A stretch of DNA of 25,867 nt from a virus: IMG/VR virus record IMGVR_UViG_3300008470_000345, positions 1-25,867 of that record. One strand, given 5' to 3'. A model generated the notes under the pieces. That model made no database searches. It had not been told where the DNA came from and was given only the letters and a program-made list of their open reading frames with translations. Within the stretch, counting starts at the first letter, position 1. Every line of letters starts with the position of its first letter. Below are positions 12,097 to 19,712 of this stretch, one piece after another. A program made the translations under genes and the position numbers.

Positions 12097-12618
12097 ATGG
12101 AAAAAGATGTAGAACAGCAAATCGGTCAGTACCTTGTTACAGTTATCGGGCAGATAACTCGTCGCAACGACATTCCAGATTGTGTTATCGACGAAATCGT
12201 CACGATCAAGAACTTGGTTGATCGGATAGATGGTCGAATCTCTGTTGTTGTTATCGCCGCGATTCTTCTGAACGCTGGCTTTAACATCGAGACTGGCAAG
12301 TACAATGGCGAGGATGATGTCAAGGATGCGCCCGAGCCAGCCGAAAATCTCGGCACCGAAGCAAAGAATGGCGAGGATGAAGCGGTCCAGGCCGACAAAG
12401 CCGCCCAAGACATAAAGAACAAGGAGTTCGAGGAAGCGGTAAGCGACAACATACCCAACGACACGAAAGTCGAGTTCATGCTCGACGGTGCGCTTATCAA
12501 GGGTGTGATTGTCAAGAGCAGGAAGAACGGCGACGATGTGGTTTACGACATCGAGATCGATGGCGTTACGGAACCGTACACCAACATACCAGAAGCGGAT
12601 GTCGATACGCTGGAGTAA
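12097..12618 (+). CDS. Acidic protein between head and connector genes, unknown function
   Basis: 173 residues. ATG 12097 is chosen because TTGGAG precedes it and the longer frame would start inside the terminator. The N-terminal half is helical with a hydrophobic stretch (RISVVVIAAILLNAGFNIE). The middle (about residues 75-115) is acidic and Ala-rich. The C-terminus (KVEFMLDGALIKGVIVKSRK, then VVYDIEIDGV) looks like a small beta barrel. No domain is recognised. Its position suits a minor head or head-completion protein. It ends three bases before the adaptor-like gene. Confidence 0.55.
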   Translation: MEKDVEQQIGQYLVTVIGQITRRNDIPDCVIDEIVTIKNLVDRIDGRISVVVIAAILLNAGFNIETGKYNGEDDVKDAPEPAENLGTEAKNGEDEAVQADKAAQDIKNKEFEEAVSDNIPNDTKVEFMLDGALIKGVIVKSRKNGDDVVYDIEIDGVTEPYTNIPEADVDTLE

Positions 12619-12621
12619 GAA

Positions 12622-13626
12622 ATGGCTGAGTCAACACTATCACTGAATTATGCGGAAATGCGGATTGCGATAGCCCATTACTTAGGGCTGACGCTTACTT
12701 CTACCGACTGGTCTGCGGATGAAATAGTCCTTATCAACATGATATTGAAACGGGGCTTACGGCAGTTCTACAAGCCGCCGAAGATCAGAACCGACCAAGA
12801 GCCGCACCGGTGGAGTTTCCTGAGTCCTACGACGACGCTGACGACGATAGCTTCCTATGCGACCGGTACACTGGCGATAACTGAGGACGACGCCACAGTG
12901 ACGCTCAGTGACGGCATATTCCCGTCGTGGACAGCCACACACGGCACGCTGGTCGTTGGCACGACAGAGTATGCTATTGACAGCAGGACGGACGACACGC
13001 ACCTTGAGTTGTCAGCAGTTTGGCCAGAAGACACAATTACCGCCGAAGAATACACGCTCAGGCACAACGGCAACTACGACATGGATGAAGATTTTGGCGG
13101 CATGGATGGCCGGTACCTCACTCATGGCGAGGGTGTGAACAAGCCTGACATCCTGATAGTGAACGAAGCGACTATCCGCAAGATGAGAGCCAGCACAACT
13201 TCTCGTGGCGAACCGCAGAATGTGGCTATTCGCCCGAAAAATACAACTGTAACCAGTAGCGTTGGTCAGCGGTTCGAGGTAATGTTTTACCCTATACCCA
13301 ACGACGCTTACACGCTGTATTACCGGAAAATAGTACAGATCGGCGTCGTGACATCGATTCTGGCCTATACGCTGGGCGGTATGGCTTACGGCGAGGCGAT
13401 TCTTGCGAGTTGCCTGGCTGTTGCAGAACAGCAGGAAAATGGAGTTCGAGGACCGGAGTGGGAGAGCTTCATATCGAACCTAACCAGTGCTATTCAGGAA
13501 GATATGACTGCGATGCAGACGGATTATCACGGCTATAATAGTGACGATTCAGATGCTATCCACCGAAAGGGCAGAGGCAGACATCGCGATCCGAATGTTA
13601 TCGCAACTTATAATGGCGAATTTTAA
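12622..13626 (+). CDS. Putative head-tail adaptor (gatekeeper-type) protein
   Basis: 334 residues. The N-terminus (MAESTLSLNYAEMRIAIAHY) and ILKRGLRQFYKPPKI form helices as in adaptor proteins that dock under the portal. Residues about 60-150 form a beta-rich insert (TGTLAITEDDATVTLSDGIF, then PSWTATHGTLVVGTTEYAID) of a kind seen in such proteins. After it come FEVMFYPIPNDAYTLYYRK and a C-terminal helical part with a Tyr/Gly-rich tail. GGAG at the end of the previous gene serves as ribosome site. Order after the capsid genes and before the fibres fits a connector in a short-tailed phage. The match is by pattern, not a confirmed domain. Confidence 0.55.
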   Translation: MAESTLSLNYAEMRIAIAHYLGLTLTSTDWSADEIVLINMILKRGLRQFYKPPKIRTDQEPHRWSFLSPTTTLTTIASYATGTLAITEDDATVTLSDGIFPSWTATHGTLVVGTTEYAIDSRTDDTHLELSAVWPEDTITAEEYTLRHNGNYDMDEDFGGMDGRYLTHGEGVNKPDILIVNEATIRKMRASTTSRGEPQNVAIRPKNTTVTSSVGQRFEVMFYPIPNDAYTLYYRKIVQIGVVTSILAYTLGGMAYGEAILASCLAVAEQQENGVRGPEWESFISNLTSAIQEDMTAMQTDYHGYNSDDSDAIHRKGRGRHRDPNVIATYNGEF

Positions 13627-13683
13627 TCTTAGAGGCCGCGTGCTGTATGCGGGTGTCAAAGCAGCAGAAAAGAGATTTGTAAG

Positions 13684-13770
13684 ATGAACAAAATCAATAC
13701 GTTTAATTACATGGCTGGTGCTGGAGTTTTGCAGGGTACATGGGACGACCCATCGGCTGTCGGTGGAGGC
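13684..13770 (+). repeat. Shared 5' gene segment, copy 1
   Basis: The first 29 codons match those at 18273-18359 at both DNA and protein level. About 36 bases in the centre (encoding AGAGVLQGTWDD) are nearly identical, while the sequences after it are unrelated. This is typical of an N-terminal virion-attachment module exchanged between fibres. Confidence 0.75.
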
Positions 13771-14619
13771 GCGTATGCCTTGCCAGGCACCATCCGGTAT
13801 GTTGACTCGGTAAACGGCAGCGATATGAATACCGGCGCGGATTGGGAAAACGCTCTGGCAACCCTTGACGCGGCTATCGGCAAGTGTACGGCAAACAATG
13901 GCGATGTGATCATTCTCGCGCCATGGCACGCTGAATCTGAAACAGCCGCGGTCAGCATAGTTACGGCTGACATTGCCGGTATCACAATAAAAGGATTGCG
14001 GCAGGGTGGCTTAGTCCCGACATTCACTCTTGGCAACGCAAGTGCGGTATTCACTGTTTCGGCGGCACTCCGGTTGATGGGCGTCAAGATCATAAGCGAT
14101 GTTGCTGACTGTGCGATGGGTCTTTCGCTTGGGGCGGCGGCTGATGGCTCTATTGTCGAGAACTGTATTTTGACTGACGGCGCCGCTGCCAAGGAATTGG
14201 TAATTGGAATAAATGTTGCCGCTGCCTGCGACAACATTATAATCCGAAATAACCGATTCTACACGGTGCCGGCGGGTGGGTGCGCCAGTGCCATCAAGTT
14301 GGTTGGCGAATCAGCCCAGTCTATCCTTAGCGGCAACAGGATACAGGGCGACTATTCTGTATCCTGTATTGATGGCGCGACAGCCCTTTCGACTCTGTTG
14401 ACCATAGCTGACAACTACATGATTAACATTGATACCACTGCTGGAGGCTGTATTGTCATGCACTCTAACACAACTGGTATGACATGCAACAACAGGATGA
14501 TGAGTGGTCACTCCATGGCTAATTCATGGATTGCCGCGGGTATGGTCTCAATCGAGAACTATGCCACCGGAGCTGTTTCAGCTTCTGGTCTGGTTGAGCC
14601 TGGTGTTGACGGCGACTAA
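13684..14619 (+). CDS. Right-handed beta-helix fibre-type protein with shared N-terminal segment
   Basis: 311 residues. Residues 1-29 (MNKINTFNYMAGAGVLQGTW and following) are nearly identical to the start of the 474-residue fibre gene at 18273. From residue 35 the sequence RYVDSVNGSDMNTGADWENA followed by GDVIILAPWHAE is the usual opening of a pectate-lyase-type parallel beta-helix. Repeating strands with Asn turns follow (IVENCILTD, IIIRNNRFY, ILSGNRI, MTCNNRMMS). Such helices form tail spikes or fibres that bind or cut surface sugars. No catalytic residues can be assigned, so adhesion is as likely as an enzyme. There is no signal peptide, as expected for a virion protein. The gene is preceded by a weak AGAGA ribosome site. 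Confidence 0.65.
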   Translation: MNKINTFNYMAGAGVLQGTWDDPSAVGGGAYALPGTIRYVDSVNGSDMNTGADWENALATLDAAIGKCTANNGDVIILAPWHAESETAAVSIVTADIAGITIKGLRQGGLVPTFTLGNASAVFTVSAALRLMGVKIISDVADCAMGLSLGAAADGSIVENCILTDGAAAKELVIGINVAAACDNIIIRNNRFYTVPAGGCASAIKLVGESAQSILSGNRIQGDYSVSCIDGATALSTLLTIADNYMINIDTTAGGCIVMHSNTTGMTCNNRMMSGHSMANSWIAAGMVSIENYATGAVSASGLVEPGVDGD

Positions 14620-14634
14620 TAATCAATGAGTAAC

Positions 14635-14660
14635 GGGGCGCGTCTTTCGAGTCGCTCCCC
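14635..14660 (+). terminator. UUCG-loop hairpin between fibre genes
   Basis: GGGG/CCCC, GCG/CGC and CT/AG pairs, broken by two mismatches, enclose a TTCG loop, followed by a short T-rich stretch. It resembles the stronger terminator at 12022-12055 and may attenuate transcription into the next genes. Confidence 0.4.
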
Positions 14661-14682
14661 ACACTTATTTTGGAGCAATAAG

Positions 14683-15009
14683 ATGAAATCAGATCTAATA
14701 ATTTATGGTGCTTACACGAACTTCGTGTTCAGGCTGGTAAACCCGTCCGCTGATTTGCTGTATAATTTTGTCACAGGGGCGGCGGTAACAGTTTTATCAG
14801 CACCTACCTACGCGGCCACAGCTTCGGCGGTGACGCGTGACGCTTATATCGCAGGGTATCCGATCAGGTTGCCTGACAACTTGCCTGACGGCAGTTGGGT
14901 CTTGCTGGTTTACGATGCTGGTTCACCAGCGAATACCGATAATCCGTCTGTTGGTAAGCGGCTCCAGTGTATAAATGGCAACATTATCGGTTTGCCAATC
15001 TCGCTGTAA
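14683..15009 (+). CDS. Small tail-associated protein, unknown function
   Basis: 108 residues. ATG 14683 is chosen because TTTTGGAG precedes it by about eight bases. An upstream in-frame ATG would run through the hairpin at 14635-14660. The sequence (MKSDLIIYGAYTNFVFRLVN to GLPISL) is a run of beta strands with LPDGSWVLLVYDAG in the second half, like small beta-sandwich proteins found among phage fibre genes. No enzyme motif or membrane segment is seen. It may be a fibre base or chaperone-type subunit for the fibre encoded just upstream. Confidence 0.55.
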   Translation: MKSDLIIYGAYTNFVFRLVNPSADLLYNFVTGAAVTVLSAPTYAATASAVTRDAYIAGYPIRLPDNLPDGSWVLLVYDAGSPANTDNPSVGKRLQCINGNIIGLPISL

Positions 15010-15029
15010 AGCGAAAGGAGTCGGCGATT

Positions 15030-16031
15030 ATGACAGAATTCAGAACGAGAACACAGTACGACGAATGGAAGTTAGGGCAAATCAGGCTACCGCTTGCGAA
15101 GTTGTTTGATGAGCCGAACTGCGGATGCGATTGCCCGAAGGAGGCTCCGTTTTTCCTGTGGGTGCGAAAAATGAAAAAGAATTTAGTTATACTTATGGTT
15201 TTGAGTTCTGTTTGCTTTGGTTGGCAATGGAATTATACACCTCCAAGCGGCGGCACGGCAACTTTTGTTGTGGCGGCTAATGATGCTCCAAATCATGTTA
15301 AACAACGTGCAGATTATGTTTGTGATGGTACTGCCGATGATATTCAGATACAAGCAGCACTTGATGCTCTACCGGCTCCAGGAGGTGGAGTTTGTCTTTC
15401 GGGAGGTAATTTTACCATTTCCTCAACCATTGCTTTGCCAGACAACGCAACACTAGGGGGTGTCGGCTACGCGACAACTATTGAACTTGCTGCCAGTTCT
15501 GATACAGTGATGATTGATAACGACGACCAGAGTTCAGGTAATAGCAATATATGTATCCGCAACTTGACCCTCGATGGGAATTATGCTAATCAATCGGCTG
15601 CTGTTGGGTATCATGGTATTTATTGGATAAAACCAACTAACTGTATAATAGAAAATGTGCAAATAAACGACTGTAGGGGTTGGGGCTTATTTGTTACGAC
15701 AGATGCTCACGGTAAGTATGTCAATGTTGTCTGCGACGGCCCTGCTGCTGGCGGTGATGGTTATGGTTGTATTCGCATAGACGCAAATGATACATACATG
15801 GCTTTCTGTGTGGCCAGAAATTCTCTTTATACTACAAGGGTAGGAGGAGCTTATGGATTCTGGCTAATGGGTACTAATCTAACCATGATAGAGTGCATCG
15901 GTACTAATAACTGGAACGAAAATCTTGTATTTTCTGATATACTAATGCTACAATTATTGGTGGAAGTTTCTCTGGCAGCACAAACGGTAGTGGGATGCAC
16001 ATCAACTCTATTAGTAGTAACCACGATATAA
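15030..16031 (+). CDS. Beta-helix protein, 5' fragment with internal signal-peptide-like segment
   Basis: ATG 15030 is preceded by AAAGGAG. The first 47 residues (MTEFRTRTQYDEWKLGQIRL to FFLWVRK, with CGCDC) look like a separate short phage protein. They run straight into MKKNLVILMVLSSVCFGW, which has the form of a Sec signal peptide, then a parallel beta-helix from about GTATFVVAANDAP with DNATLGGVGYATTIELAA and later Asn-rich strands. From about 15171 the DNA is visibly AT-richer than its neighbours. This suggests a secreted bacterial beta-helix gene joined to a phage start. After about 15938 this frame reads nonsense to its stop at 16031, and the protein continues in another frame. Confidence 0.6.
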   Translation: MTEFRTRTQYDEWKLGQIRLPLAKLFDEPNCGCDCPKEAPFFLWVRKMKKNLVILMVLSSVCFGWQWNYTPPSGGTATFVVAANDAPNHVKQRADYVCDGTADDIQIQAALDALPAPGGGVCLSGGNFTISSTIALPDNATLGGVGYATTIELAASSDTVMIDNDDQSSGNSNICIRNLTLDGNYANQSAAVGYHGIYWIKPTNCIIENVQINDCRGWGLFVTTDAHGKYVNVVCDGPAAGGDGYGCIRIDANDTYMAFCVARNSLYTTRVGGAYGFWLMGTNLTMIECIGTNNWNENLVFSDILMLQLLVEVSLAAQTVVGCTSTLLVVTTI

Positions 16032-16252
16032 CTTTTGTCGGTACACTTTTTGATGATAACAATAACGGTGGAACAACCGTAGATAATGCAACATACAACA
16101 TTACTTTCATTAAATGCTCTTTTACAAATAACAATTCTGTTGGGTCTGCGTCTTATGATGGCATCAATTTGGATGGAGTAAATCATACTTTTAGTCATGT
16201 GTATTTAGCGATAATGGCAATACATCGACAGATGTTGGTAATGGGATGTTGA
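15938..16252 (+). pseudogene. Beta-helix protein, middle fragment in shifted frame
   Basis: Continuation of the beta-helix after a -1 shift near 15936-15941. It reads TNATIIGGSFSGSTNGSG, then HINSISSNHDITFVGTLFDD and NITFIKCSFTNNNS, with the same strand and Asn-turn rhythm as the upstream part. It loses sense after VNHTFSH at about 16198, where the next frame takes over. It has no ribosome site of its own and is not a separate gene. Confidence 0.55.
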
Positions 16253-16929
16253 TGAAATCAACCAGTTTGAGAACGACAATAAGAGATTGTCTTTTTCAAG
16301 ACAATGGTAACGATGGGCTTCGTGGTGCTGGTAGTTATCATATTATAGATAGTTGCACGTTCGATTCTAACGATGATAATGGACTTGTAACTATAACGGG
16401 GATGTCTCACTCAAAATTCACAAATTGCCGCGTATTTAATAACGGCGATGAAGGGATGAGTTTTTATGCGGGTACTAACTTTCTTATTTACGGCAATACT
16501 TTTTATGACGACCAAGGAACTGCATCTCAAAAACATCTACAGCTTGCCGCTGCTTGTAACTCTGGGGTTAAGATTATTGGTAACTATTTTGGCACAGCAG
16601 AAGCTGATGTACTTGTCATAGATAATACAGCAGGAGTGGCGGAGTTCAAAGACAACACCGGGTACGATGATAAGTGGGGTGCTATTGGTGTTAGAACATT
16701 TGGCGATGGCACAAATAAAGTCCAGATATCTGCAACAGGCAACCAGACCTTTGCAGGAACGGCAGGATTTTATCCGAGATTCCTAACTCAAGCAGATGAA
16801 CCTGCTGCTGGAACAGGAGCTACTCAATTAGATACAAGTGAAATATGTATATGTAAAGATTCAGATGATAATAAAGTATATTTTTGTTTTAATGATGGTG
16901 GGACAATAAAAACTGCTGAGGCGTTATAA
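16246..16929 (+). CDS. Beta-helix protein, 3' fragment
   Basis: The third segment of the same protein. Its frame is open from about 16195 (CVFSDNGNTSTDVGNG, then MLMKSTSLRTTIRDCLFQDN) and keeps the beta-helix pattern (YHIIDSCTFDSND, SKFTNCRVFNNGDEGMS, LIYGNTFYD) to about residue 110 of the fragment. The C-terminal 100 residues differ: TGNQTFAGTAGFYPRFLTQ, then EICICKDSDDNKVYFCFNDG, a compact tip resembling C-terminal domains of phage fibres. The listed start is the first ATG. No ribosome site precedes it, so separate expression is doubtful. With the two upstream fragments the whole would be about 630 residues. Confidence 0.55.
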   Translation: MLMKSTSLRTTIRDCLFQDNGNDGLRGAGSYHIIDSCTFDSNDDNGLVTITGMSHSKFTNCRVFNNGDEGMSFYAGTNFLIYGNTFYDDQGTASQKHLQLAAACNSGVKIIGNYFGTAEADVLVIDNTAGVAEFKDNTGYDDKWGAIGVRTFGDGTNKVQISATGNQTFAGTAGFYPRFLTQADEPAAGTGATQLDTSEICICKDSDDNKVYFCFNDGGTIKTAEAL

Positions 16930-16954
16930 ATAAAAAAGAAAAAGGTAAAAAACA

Positions 16955-17311
16955 ATGGCCAATGAAATTATATTCAGGCGAGTTCCAGGTCAAACTTATG
17001 CGATAACCATTCGGGATATTGAGAATTTGCTTAATATCTGGAAAGTGGCGGCTACTGCGGCTTTTGAAGCGTTTGGTACGGATGCCAGAACTCTTTCAGA
17101 TTACGGTATAAATGCCGCAGAAACTTATGGCAACGGTATGTTTTCTGCTAATATGCCGGGAGGAATAGCTGCCACCGCAAAGCTTATGATTGAAGTTTAT
17201 CGAAGGGCAGGAGAAAGTCTTGCAGATGATGACGCTTTTGATGGATCGTTTGAAATCCTTGGAGATGGTTCTTTAACGAAAAAAGAGTTGACTAATTCAA
17301 TTTACGGATAA
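16955..17311 (+). CDS. Small tail-associated protein, unknown function
   Basis: 118 residues. It begins MANEIIFRRVPGQTYAITIR, with a middle part ESYGNGMFSANMPGG-like and the C-terminal LGDGSLTKKEL. Proteins with this pattern (a YAxIRD strand, then TGxYSANMPGGI and a short acidic tail) occur among phage fibre genes in my memory. They are small beta-sandwich proteins without known function. AAAGG lies upstream of the ATG. It follows the beta-helix gene by 25 bases and probably belongs to the same transcript. Confidence 0.55.
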   Translation: MANEIIFRRVPGQTYAITIRDIENLLNIWKVAATAAFEAFGTDARTLSDYGINAAETYGNGMFSANMPGGIAATAKLMIEVYRRAGESLADDDAFDGSFEILGDGSLTKKELTNSIYG

Positions 17312-17316
17312 ACGAT

Positions 17317-17508
17317 ATGGTGAAGTGGATAAGATATTGGTTCTGCCAGAAGTGCAGACATAAGTTTTATACCGGCAAAAAACAGGTTTGGTATCGGTGG
17401 TTATGGCGCAGATGCCCTAAGTGCGGACAGTTTACTGTCAAGAGCAAAGGTCCGGTCAAGGAAAATGCCAGAAAGGGTCGGTGCATAAAGGAGGCTTGCG
17501 ATGAATAG
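17317..17508 (+). CDS. Small basic zinc-ribbon protein
   Basis: 63 residues, strongly basic and Trp-rich. Two CxxC pairs, FCQKCRHKF and RRCPKCGQF, 20 or so residues apart form a likely zinc ribbon, and the tail is Lys/Arg-rich (SKGPVKENARKGRC). A nucleic-acid-binding or structural zinc role is plausible. It starts six bases after the previous stop and overlaps the next gene by eight bases, so it is tightly built into the tail operon. The ribosome site is weak. Confidence 0.55.
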   Translation: MVKWIRYWFCQKCRHKFYTGKKQVWYRWLWRRCPKCGQFTVKSKGPVKENARKGRCIKEACDE

Positions 17509-18043
17509 TGTCTATGCCAATTCCGACGCGACAGCCGCAAACCAAGCGGAAATTTTAGCCGAAGTCGAATTCACTGAGCACCATATTCATAATGTAGAGC
17601 GATGGTTCGGGTTACATTCGTCTATTGTTCTTGGCGTGAATGAGGGCGAATGCGGATCTGTGACACCCTTTGAGTCTTCTGATTGTGGCGATAGCGATTG
17701 GGGCGAATGGATACCATTGCTGGGTACCGGCGACACTCCCTGTATAGACGGAATGACAAAGTATGATTTCCATAGGATGATTATATCCGATGTTGACGCC
17801 GAAGCTAACAAAAAGCCGCATATCATTCAGATCGCTAGGGGGGCTACTGGCGCGGCGGGGTTGGAGGCTGGGGATTATACAACATTCATTTGTTTGCCTG
17901 AAAAAGATGGCAAGGCGTTTCCAGTCGATGTGCTAAGTCCCCGAATAGATGTTGGTGTAGCGGTATGGTTGCGACATTTAGTTGTAGGGCAGGATGCCGA
18001 TGCGTTTTCTTTTTACTGTGGAATCCACGAATACGAAGTGTAA
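17501..18043 (+). CDS. Tail-region structural protein, unknown function
   Basis: 180 residues with a very good ribosome site (AAAGGAGG) inside the end of the previous gene, whose stop it overlaps. After a helical start (DATAANQAEILAEVEFTEHH) comes a beta-rich part: WIPLLGTGDTPCIDGMTKYD, then HIIQIARGATGAAGLEAGDY and a C-terminal VGVAVWLRHLVVGQDADAFS. The compact Gly/Asp-rich style suits a trimer-forming virion protein at a fibre base or tip. No family is firmly recognised. Confidence 0.5.
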   Translation: MNSVYANSDATAANQAEILAEVEFTEHHIHNVERWFGLHSSIVLGVNEGECGSVTPFESSDCGDSDWGEWIPLLGTGDTPCIDGMTKYDFHRMIISDVDAEANKKPHIIQIARGATGAAGLEAGDYTTFICLPEKDGKAFPVDVLSPRIDVGVAVWLRHLVVGQDADAFSFYCGIHEYEV

Positions 18044-18045
18044 TT

Positions 18046-18273
18046 ATGGCTAAAATACAATTTCGTTACCCCATGAAAGGGAAGAATACTAACTTTGCCG
18101 CCTCGACCCAGCCGATGTTTAGCAGTCCGCGCATGCTGAATGTCAGGCCGCGTGAAGTGCTGGGGAACCGAGCAAGGGGTGGACAGAGGCCGGGCCAGGC
18201 CAAACAGTATAACGAGGACTTGGGGGGTCCAATTATTTCAATCTGTGAAGTGGTCACGGTCGAGGTTTCGTAA
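18046..18273 (+). CDS. Small virion-associated protein with ARGGQRPGQ motif
   Basis: 75 residues, basic. The centre reads SPRMLNVRPREVLGNRARGG directly followed by QRPGQAKQY. This SPxMxNVRPxxxLxxRARGGQRPG motif I recall as a common N-terminal segment of phage tail-region proteins in related genomes, where it may belong to a longer protein. Here it stands alone. ATG 18046 is two bases after the previous stop, and its own stop overlaps the start of the next fibre gene (TAATG), so translation is probably coupled. Function unknown. Confidence 0.55.
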   Translation: MAKIQFRYPMKGKNTNFAASTQPMFSSPRMLNVRPREVLGNRARGGQRPGQAKQYNEDLGGPIISICEVVTVEVS

Positions 18274-18359
18274 TGAACAAAATCAATATATTCGATTATT
18301 TGGCTGGTGCTGGAGTTTTGCAGGGCACATGGGACGATCCTGAATCCGTGGGCAGCGGT
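18273..18359 (+). repeat. Shared 5' gene segment, copy 2
   Basis: Encodes MNKINIFDYLAGAGVLQGTW and the next residues, matching the start of the beta-helix fibre gene at 13684. The centre is nearly base-for-base identical, while the bodies of the two genes are unrelated. Confidence 0.75.
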
Positions 18360-19697
18360 GACTTTGACGATTATCTTCCCCTTGCTGGTGGAACCATGTC
18401 CGGCGATTTTGATGCAGGTGCTAATAATGTAAAGAATGTAAATCAACTGTGGATTAACACTAACGGTTCAATTAGGTTTAATACCTCTGATATAATTATT
18501 AGATATACCAATAGCGACCTACTTACCATATCTGGTGGTAGTTTAGCGTTTGACCCCATTACCCGTGGCATCGAGGGAAGTTGGGCTTGGGATGGCGATG
18601 ATAAGACGTGGGTATTGGAAGACGGGGCAAAAACTATTAGGATTAAAAATGCCGATGCCGACGCATTGAAAATTATAACGGCTGGCCCTCTTAATTGGAT
18701 AGACTGTGATACGAGTGGCGAGATTTTAACTTTTGGTAATAGCACAGACAATCAAACTTATGTATTCGATGGCAGTGGTCTTGCAACATTCCATGGTTCT
18801 ATTAGAGTTGGCGACGCATATACCCTCCCTGCCGCTAAAGGTGACAATGGACAGATATTGAAAACCGATGGTGAGGGTGTTGTTACTTGGGAAGATGAAA
18901 GTGCTGGCGACGCACCTGACGACACGGCATATAATGAGGGTATATGGAACGCTAACTCCGACGCTGCAACGAAGAACGCTATCCGTGATGAGATCGAGGC
19001 GATTTACGCAGCGATACCCACTGTGGATGATACTGCTTACAATGAGGGCACTTGGAATACCAATTCTGACGCGGCCAGCAAGAACGCCATCCGCGACGAG
19101 ATCGAAGCTATCTACGCGGCAATACCTACCGTTGACGATACTCCCTACATTTCAACATCTTGGAATGGGAATAGTGACGCGGCAACCAAAAATGCACTTC
19201 GTGATGAAATCGAAGCTATCTATGCGGAGATAATTTCGGCAACTGTGGCTGCGCCAGCTCTTGAGGCCGGTGTGGAAGAAATTATGGGAATACATCCCTG
19301 CAATATCACGATGAACGATAATTCAACCGATAATTGGGTTCGCAATAGTGCGTATCTGGATTGCAGTTCAGGTGTCGTATATGGCTATTTCCCTATTATT
19401 GTCCCTAATGGTTCATCGATAACTGCTTTTAAGGTGTATGCTGACGATAATGGTTATTCGGGAGATGTGCAACTTATCAGAACACTTACAAATACCGATA
19501 CAAGCCACAGTCATTTTGTAATGGCTGATTATAACACAGAATATGATACGCTCTATGATGCAGACCCATACCCCGGACTGCCCTTGGCAGTTAATAACGA
19601 AGCCTATAACTACTCGCTTCAAATCAAACTGCAAGACGGAGCTTACCCAACCAGACTTTACGGCGGCTATGTAAAATACACCTTGCCAACTCCATAG
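18273..19697 (+). CDS. Tail fibre protein with shared anchor and tandem repeats
   Basis: 474 residues. Residues 1-29 are the shared anchor. Next comes YLPLAGGTMSGDFDAG, the widespread fibre repeat form of LPLTGGTMTGDI, then a beta-rich shaft (WINTNGSIRFNTSDIIIRY) and DNGQILKTDGEGVVTWEDE, a motif common in phage fibres. Residues 216 to about 320 are three tandem 36-residue repeats (DDTAYNEGxWNxNSDAAxKN followed by a charged helix), probably a coiled-coil or helical trimer stalk. The last 140 or so residues are a distinct beta domain ending YGGYVKYTLPTP, a likely receptor-binding tip. The start codon overlaps the previous stop. The role in host recognition is inferred. Confidence 0.7.
   Translation: MNKINIFDYLAGAGVLQGTWDDPESVGSGDFDDYLPLAGGTMSGDFDAGANNVKNVNQLWINTNGSIRFNTSDIIIRYTNSDLLTISGGSLAFDPITRGIEGSWAWDGDDKTWVLEDGAKTIRIKNADADALKIITAGPLNWIDCDTSGEILTFGNSTDNQTYVFDGSGLATFHGSIRVGDAYTLPAAKGDNGQILKTDGEGVVTWEDESAGDAPDDTAYNEGIWNANSDAATKNAIRDEIEAIYAAIPTVDDTAYNEGTWNTNSDAASKNAIRDEIEAIYAAIPTVDDTPYISTSWNGNSDAATKNALRDEIEAIYAEIISATVAAPALEAGVEEIMGIHPCNITMNDNSTDNWVRNSAYLDCSSGVVYGYFPIIVPNGSSITAFKVYADDNGYSGDVQLIRTLTNTDTSHSHFVMADYNTEYDTLYDADPYPGLPLAVNNEAYNYSLQIKLQDGAYPTRLYGGYVKYTLPTP
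18918..19232 (+). repeat. 108-base tandem repeat, three copies, in the fibre gene
   Basis: Units begin at 18918, 19026 and 19134, exactly 108 bases apart, each encoding 36 residues. Units 1 and 2 are closest. Unit 3 diverges at its start (PYISTSW for AYNEGTW). Many synonymous differences separate the copies, so the array is not very recent and the protein repeat is probably under selection. Confidence 0.8.
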
Positions 19698-19712
19698 TAA
19701 CAGGAAAATAAT

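Noticed and set aside
13707-14237. A 176-residue minus-strand ORF antisense to the beta-helix fibre gene
   Set aside because: Shadow of a strongly coding plus frame; Pro/Ser/Ala-rich and without a ribosome site.
15930-16210. Programmed -1 ribosomal frameshifting in the beta-helix gene
   Set aside because: No X-XXY-YYZ slippery sequence or following pseudoknot is evident, and two shifts in a row would be unusual. Missing bases explain it better.
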